The position numbers and the translations under genes are program-made. 6,048 nt of DNA from CAZRNB01 sp964601355 (GTDB lineage Bacteria; Planctomycetota; Phycisphaerae; Sedimentisphaerales; Anaerobacaceae). The notes beneath the pieces were generated by a model that saw only the letters and a program-made list of their open reading frames with translations, did no database searches and was not told where the DNA came from. Where the stretch lies: assembly GCA_964601355.1 (NCBI GenBank), contig CAZRNB010000150.1, positions 1 to 6,048 of the forward strand. The letters are read 5' to 3'. Below, piece by piece: positions 3,823-6,048 of this stretch (its first letter is position 1; each line of letters begins with the position of its first letter).

Positions 3823-5403
3823 ATGAAACGTTTCTGTGTAACTTTTGAGCCTGACGGCTTAACAATCTTCGTTCACGCAGGTGCCACGCTCCTTGAGGCA
3901 GCAGGCCAGGGCGGCATCATTCTGAATTCCGTCTGCGGCGGCAAAGGAACCTGCAAAAAATGCATCGTGAACCTTGAGCCGAGTGGAAAGCAGGTCTTGG
4001 CCTGCCAATACCACATTCAAAGCGACCTGACTGTAAACATTCCTTTCAGCTCCAGGTTCTTCGAGCACAAAATTCTTGAAAGCGGCATCAATTTATCCCG
4101 CGGTGTCCGACCGACTATATATGAAAAATATCAGAAAAAAGATTCCACAACAAGAGTCCTCGGCGTTGCTATCGATATCGGAACAACCACAGTAGTTGCA
4201 AAACTGATAAATATGACAGACGGCCAATGCTTTGCCACAAAAGCTGCTCTCAATCCTCAAATCCGTCACGGTGATGACGTTATCAGCAGAATCGCTTATG
4301 CTAAAACCGACCAGAACCTTGCTGAGCTGAATAAACTCATAATTGCTTGCATAAACGATCTTATTGCAAAGCTCTGCAAACAAGCATCTGTTAAAACAGA
4401 ACAAATATATGAAATGTGTGTGGTCGGTAATACTACAATGAATCACATCTTTTTAAAATTGCCTGTAGTGCAGCTCGGCCAGTCCCCGTATAAAGCCTTT
4501 TCTTTAGATGCACACGATGTGTCTGCTAAAGAGCTGCATCTGAAGACAAATCCGGATTGCAATATCCACACGGTTGAAAATATCGCCGGCTTTCTCGGCT
4601 CAGATACAACCGCTGTTGCTCTTGCCACCGACATTGACTCAGCAGAGGAGATGTCACTCGCCATAGACATCGGCACAAATGGCGAGATTGTGCTCGGCAC
4701 AAAGGAAAAGCTCTACGCGGCAAGCTGCGCAGCAGGTCCCACTTTTGAAGGGGCACGCATAACCTGCGGCAGCAGGGCTTCTGTCGGTGCAATTGAAGCT
4801 GTCGTAGTCGATAATGGTGGTATAGCTGTGGATGTAATCGGTGGTGGCCAGCCCAGTTCGATATGTGGCTCAGGACTTATTGATGCCGTAGCGGTAATGC
4901 TGGAATTGGGAATTATCGACGCAAGCGGACGTTTTGTTAAACGAAGTGGTCGCATTGTTGAGCATGATGGTCATTTATGTTTTTATTTATACAGAGCCGC
5001 GAACGTCAGTGAACGGTTATTAAGTGAGCGGTCCGTATTTCTGACGCAGAGAGACATCCGCGAGGTTCAATTGGCAAAAGCTGCCATCCAAGCCGGCATA
5101 AAAATCCTCCAGCGAAAGCTCGGCATTGCTGATTTAGACATCAAGGATATTTTTTTGGCTGGGGCATTTGGTAATTACATTAGGTCGCAGAGCGCTATGC
5201 GGATGGGACTTTTGCCGGATGTGCCGCTGGAGCGAATTCATTTTGTCGGCAACGCCGCCTGTAGCGGTGCGGAGATGATTCTTTTGTCGCAGCACTGCCG
5301 TGATAAGGCCGGCGAGTTAGCTCGCAAGATTGAATATGTTGAAATTGCAAACGAGCCGGACTTCCAGGCCATATTTACGGATTCAATGTCCTTTAATATT
5401 TAG
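3823..5403 (+). CDS. RACo-like corrinoid activation protein: [2Fe-2S] ferredoxin domain plus ASKHA ATPase
   Basis: This 526-residue protein belongs to the family that uses ATP to re-reduce corrinoid cofactors oxidised to Co(II) in methyltransferase systems. The N-terminal ferredoxin domain (1-75) has cluster ligands C38, C44, C47 and C61 in CGGKGTCKKC and LACQYH; the usual Gly before the third Cys is Lys here. The C-terminal ATPase/corrinoid-binding part (about 110-526) has the first phosphate motif AIDIGTTTVVAKL (116-128), NPQIRHGDDVISRI (144-157), VGNTTMNHIFL (201-211), a second phosphate motif AIDIGTNGEIVLG (280-292), CAAGPTFEGARI (302-313), ICGSGLID (347-354), FLAGAFGNYI (444-453) and a final GLLPDVP...VGNAACSGA (462-483). 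All blocks are intact, so it should be active. An in-frame stop directly before the ATG fixes the earliest start; no Shine-Dalgarno is visible. No corrinoid protein or methyltransferase is in the window, so its partner is unknown and may be encoded elsewhere. Confidence 0.95.
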   Translation: MKRFCVTFEPDGLTIFVHAGATLLEAAGQGGIILNSVCGGKGTCKKCIVNLEPSGKQVLACQYHIQSDLTVNIPFSSRFFEHKILESGINLSRGVRPTIYEKYQKKDSTTRVLGVAIDIGTTTVVAKLINMTDGQCFATKAALNPQIRHGDDVISRIAYAKTDQNLAELNKLIIACINDLIAKLCKQASVKTEQIYEMCVVGNTTMNHIFLKLPVVQLGQSPYKAFSLDAHDVSAKELHLKTNPDCNIHTVENIAGFLGSDTTAVALATDIDSAEEMSLAIDIGTNGEIVLGTKEKLYAASCAAGPTFEGARITCGSRASVGAIEAVVVDNGGIAVDVIGGGQPSSICGSGLIDAVAVMLELGIIDASGRFVKRSGRIVEHDGHLCFYLYRAANVSERLLSERSVFLTQRDIREVQLAKAAIQAGIKILQRKLGIADLDIKDIFLAGAFGNYIRSQSAMRMGLLPDVPLERIHFVGNAACSGAEMILLSQHCRDKAGELARKIEYVEIANEPDFQAIFTDSMSFNI

Positions 5404-5430
5404 CCCCCAAATTCATTTGGGGGTTTTATT
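5404..5430 (+). terminator. Strong rho-independent terminator of the RACo-like gene
   Basis: CCCCCAAA (5404-5411) pairs perfectly with TTTGGGGG (5416-5423) around TTCA, followed by TTTTATT. The hairpin begins at the base after the TAG stop codon. It closely resembles the hairpin at 5756-5778, including the leading TAG and trailing TTTTATT. Confidence 0.85.
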
Positions 5431-5451
5431 CCCGCAGCTTGTTGAAAAGTT

Positions 5452-5482
5452 TTGAAGCGTAATTGTGAGCGTTGTTTATAAT
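5452..5482 (+). promoter_or_regulatory. Possible sigma-70 promoter of the two-helix membrane protein
   Basis: A perfect -10 TATAAT is at 5477-5482. The best -35 is TTGAAG (5452-5457) with a long 19-bp spacer. Transcription would start near 5489, leaving a very short leader that begins about at the GGAG of the ribosome binding site (5490-5493). A terminator just upstream means this gene needs its own promoter. Confidence 0.4.
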
Positions 5483-5496
5483 ACATTACGGAGAAT

Positions 5497-5715
5497 ATGC
5501 GGAGAACTATTAGGATAATTTTAGGCGTTGTATTAATCATCCTTGGCTTGGTTGCGTTGTTGACGCCGTTCATGCCAGGCTCCTGGCTGGCGCTTATCGG
5601 CTTGGAGTATCTCGGCTTGAGGGTGCTGCTTCAACGCAAATTTTTGTCTTTATTGCCGGCTAAGTACCGAAGCAAGCTCAGGAATCTTATCAGAAAGAAA
5701 ATAAAAAAACCATAA
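5497..5715 (+). CDS. Small two-helix membrane protein, PGPGW-like
   Basis: This 72-residue protein forms a membrane hairpin: helix one about 5-25 (IRIILGVVLIILGLVALL), a tight turn TPFMPGSW (23-30), helix two about 29-46, then a strongly basic tail (47-72, ending KKIKKP) that should face the cytoplasm. The pattern of a Gly/Leu/Ile-rich helix, a Pro-Gly-x-Trp turn and a second helix ending GLEYLGLR resembles the uncharacterised PGPGW membrane family, although the first Pro-Gly pair is altered. The ATG at 5497 follows GGAG by only 3 nt, a tight spacing; an in-frame stop at 5479-5481 rules out a much earlier start. Function is unknown. It lies between two terminators and could be monocistronic, or be the first gene of a unit read through to the membrane protein downstream. 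Confidence 0.8.
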   Translation: MRRTIRIILGVVLIILGLVALLTPFMPGSWLALIGLEYLGLRVLLQRKFLSLLPAKYRSKLRNLIRKKIKKP

Positions 5716-5724
5716 TAATATAAA

Positions 5725-5758
5725 CCCGTGGTAAAACCACGGGCTAAATATTTAGCCC
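5725..5758 (+). promoter_or_regulatory. Overlapping alternative hairpins upstream of a terminator (attenuator-like)
   Basis: Hairpin A pairs CCCGTGG (5725-5731) with CCACGGG (5737-5743). Hairpin B pairs GGGCTAAA (5741-5748) with TTTAGCCC (5751-5758). B shares bases with A (5741-5743) and with the terminator stem at 5756-5774 (5756-5758), so B excludes both while A and the terminator can form together. This is the base-pairing logic of a transcription attenuator. Hairpin B has only a 2-nt loop as written and would open to a larger one. Whether it regulates is inference; stacked palindromes could also be a repeated extragenic element. Confidence 0.45.
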
Positions 5759-5778
5759 CACGTTTCACGTGGGGTTTT
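5756..5778 (+). terminator. Rho-independent terminator after the two-helix membrane protein
   Basis: CCCCACG (5756-5762) pairs with CGTGGGG (5768-5774) around TTTCA, followed by TTTTATTT. It lies only 13 nt before the ATG of the next gene, so either that gene is expressed by readthrough or its promoter overlaps this structure. Confidence 0.75.
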
Positions 5779-5791
5779 ATTTCTCGAACTA

Positions 5792-6048
5792 ATGGAAAAT
5801 GTACGTGTAATTGTTGAGTTCCTGGTGCAGGTAATTATAGCGACAGCGACGCTGTGGCTTGCGATGAGAATGACGAAAGAGGAAGGCTCAGCCCTGGGCC
5901 TTTTTGCGGCTGCATTTATAACAGAGCTTGTGCAATTTATACCCATACCTTATGCAGGGGGAATATTGCCGTTCATCGTGCTGTTAGTTCTGATTTCACG
6001 ATGGACAACGGCTGAGATTTGGCCGGACGCTGTTTTTATGGTCGTCGT
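5792..6048 (+). CDS. Membrane protein, function unknown, cut by the right window edge
   Basis: An uninterrupted frame gives at least 85 residues and has no stop before the window ends. It contains three or more hydrophobic segments: about 6-25 (IVEFLVQVIIATATLWLAM), 33-50 (ALGLFAAAFITELVQFI) and 57-69 (GILPFIVLLVLIS), with another beginning near 80. Short charged loops (RMTKEEG at 26-32) separate the first two. This is a clear multi-pass membrane pattern, and no family is recognised. The ATG at 5792 has no visible Shine-Dalgarno and follows a terminator by 13 nt. Met25 (5864) and Val12 (GTG, 5825) are possible later starts, but they would remove part or all of the first helix. Expression may depend on the hairpin series just upstream. 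Confidence 0.65.
   Translation, partial: MENVRVIVEFLVQVIIATATLWLAMRMTKEEGSALGLFAAAFITELVQFIPIPYAGGILPFIVLLVLISRWTTAEIWPDAVFMVV

Noticed and set aside
3859..4955. Minus-strand frames inside the RACo-like gene
   Set aside because: All lie opposite well-conserved motifs of the RACo-like protein, so they are shadows.
5752..5946. Minus-strand 64-codon frame overlapping the terminator and last gene
   Set aside because: It runs into the hairpin region and shows Ser/Thr/Arg-rich antisense composition; the plus-strand frame encodes a clear membrane pattern.

Overview
The window looks like chromosomal DNA from an uncultured or little-studied member of the Planctomycetota, probably Phycisphaerae/Sedimentisphaerales. 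This is inferred from gene style only: moderate GC, many short transcription units, an ECF sigma operon with a non-zinc anti-sigma-like protein, a rhomboid with a C-terminal 'SLTSKEK' tail, and a free-standing corrinoid-activation (RACo-like) protein. No rRNA, tRNA, transposase, CRISPR array or phage gene is visible.

Layout. (1) 1-140 is non-coding and carries what looks like a dispersed-repeat fragment at its left end. (2) 141-995 (+) encodes a rhomboid intramembrane serine protease and ends in a hairpin terminator (1000-1031) shared with the converging operon. (3) 3024-1041 (-) is a compact three-gene operon: ECF sigma factor, single-pass membrane protein (probable anti-sigma), and a secreted, charged, helical protein with a Gly-Pro-Arg repeat. 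Gene gaps are 2 and 5 nt, and the ribosome binding sites lie inside the ends of the preceding genes. (4) 3025-3222 holds a probable minus-strand terminator and two inverted repeats. (5) 3522-3223 (-) encodes a small Cys-rich protein with an acidic tail, read from a good sigma-70-type promoter (3630-3602). (6) 3663-3743 (+) encodes a 26-residue, extremely basic protein that looks ribosomal. (7) 3745-3815 folds into a nested two-stem structure that fills almost the whole gap before (8) the RACo-like gene (3823-5403), which ends directly in a strong terminator. (9) 5497-5715 encodes a two-helix membrane protein. (10) 5725-5778 contains three overlapping, mutually exclusive hairpins, the last with a U-run, immediately before (11) a membrane-protein gene that runs off the right edge.

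How the parts may work together. The sigma, anti-sigma and secreted protein form a likely cell-surface signalling unit: the membrane protein would hold the sigma factor, and the exported coiled protein could be the sensor or the output. The rhomboid next to it could in principle act on membrane proteins, but it is convergent and separately terminated, so a link is speculative. The RACo-like protein would reactivate an oxidised corrinoid methyltransferase system, yet no corrinoid protein or methyltransferase is in view. The most unusual signals are the RNA-level ones: the nested stem before the SD-less RACo-like gene and the attenuator-like hairpin series before the last gene.
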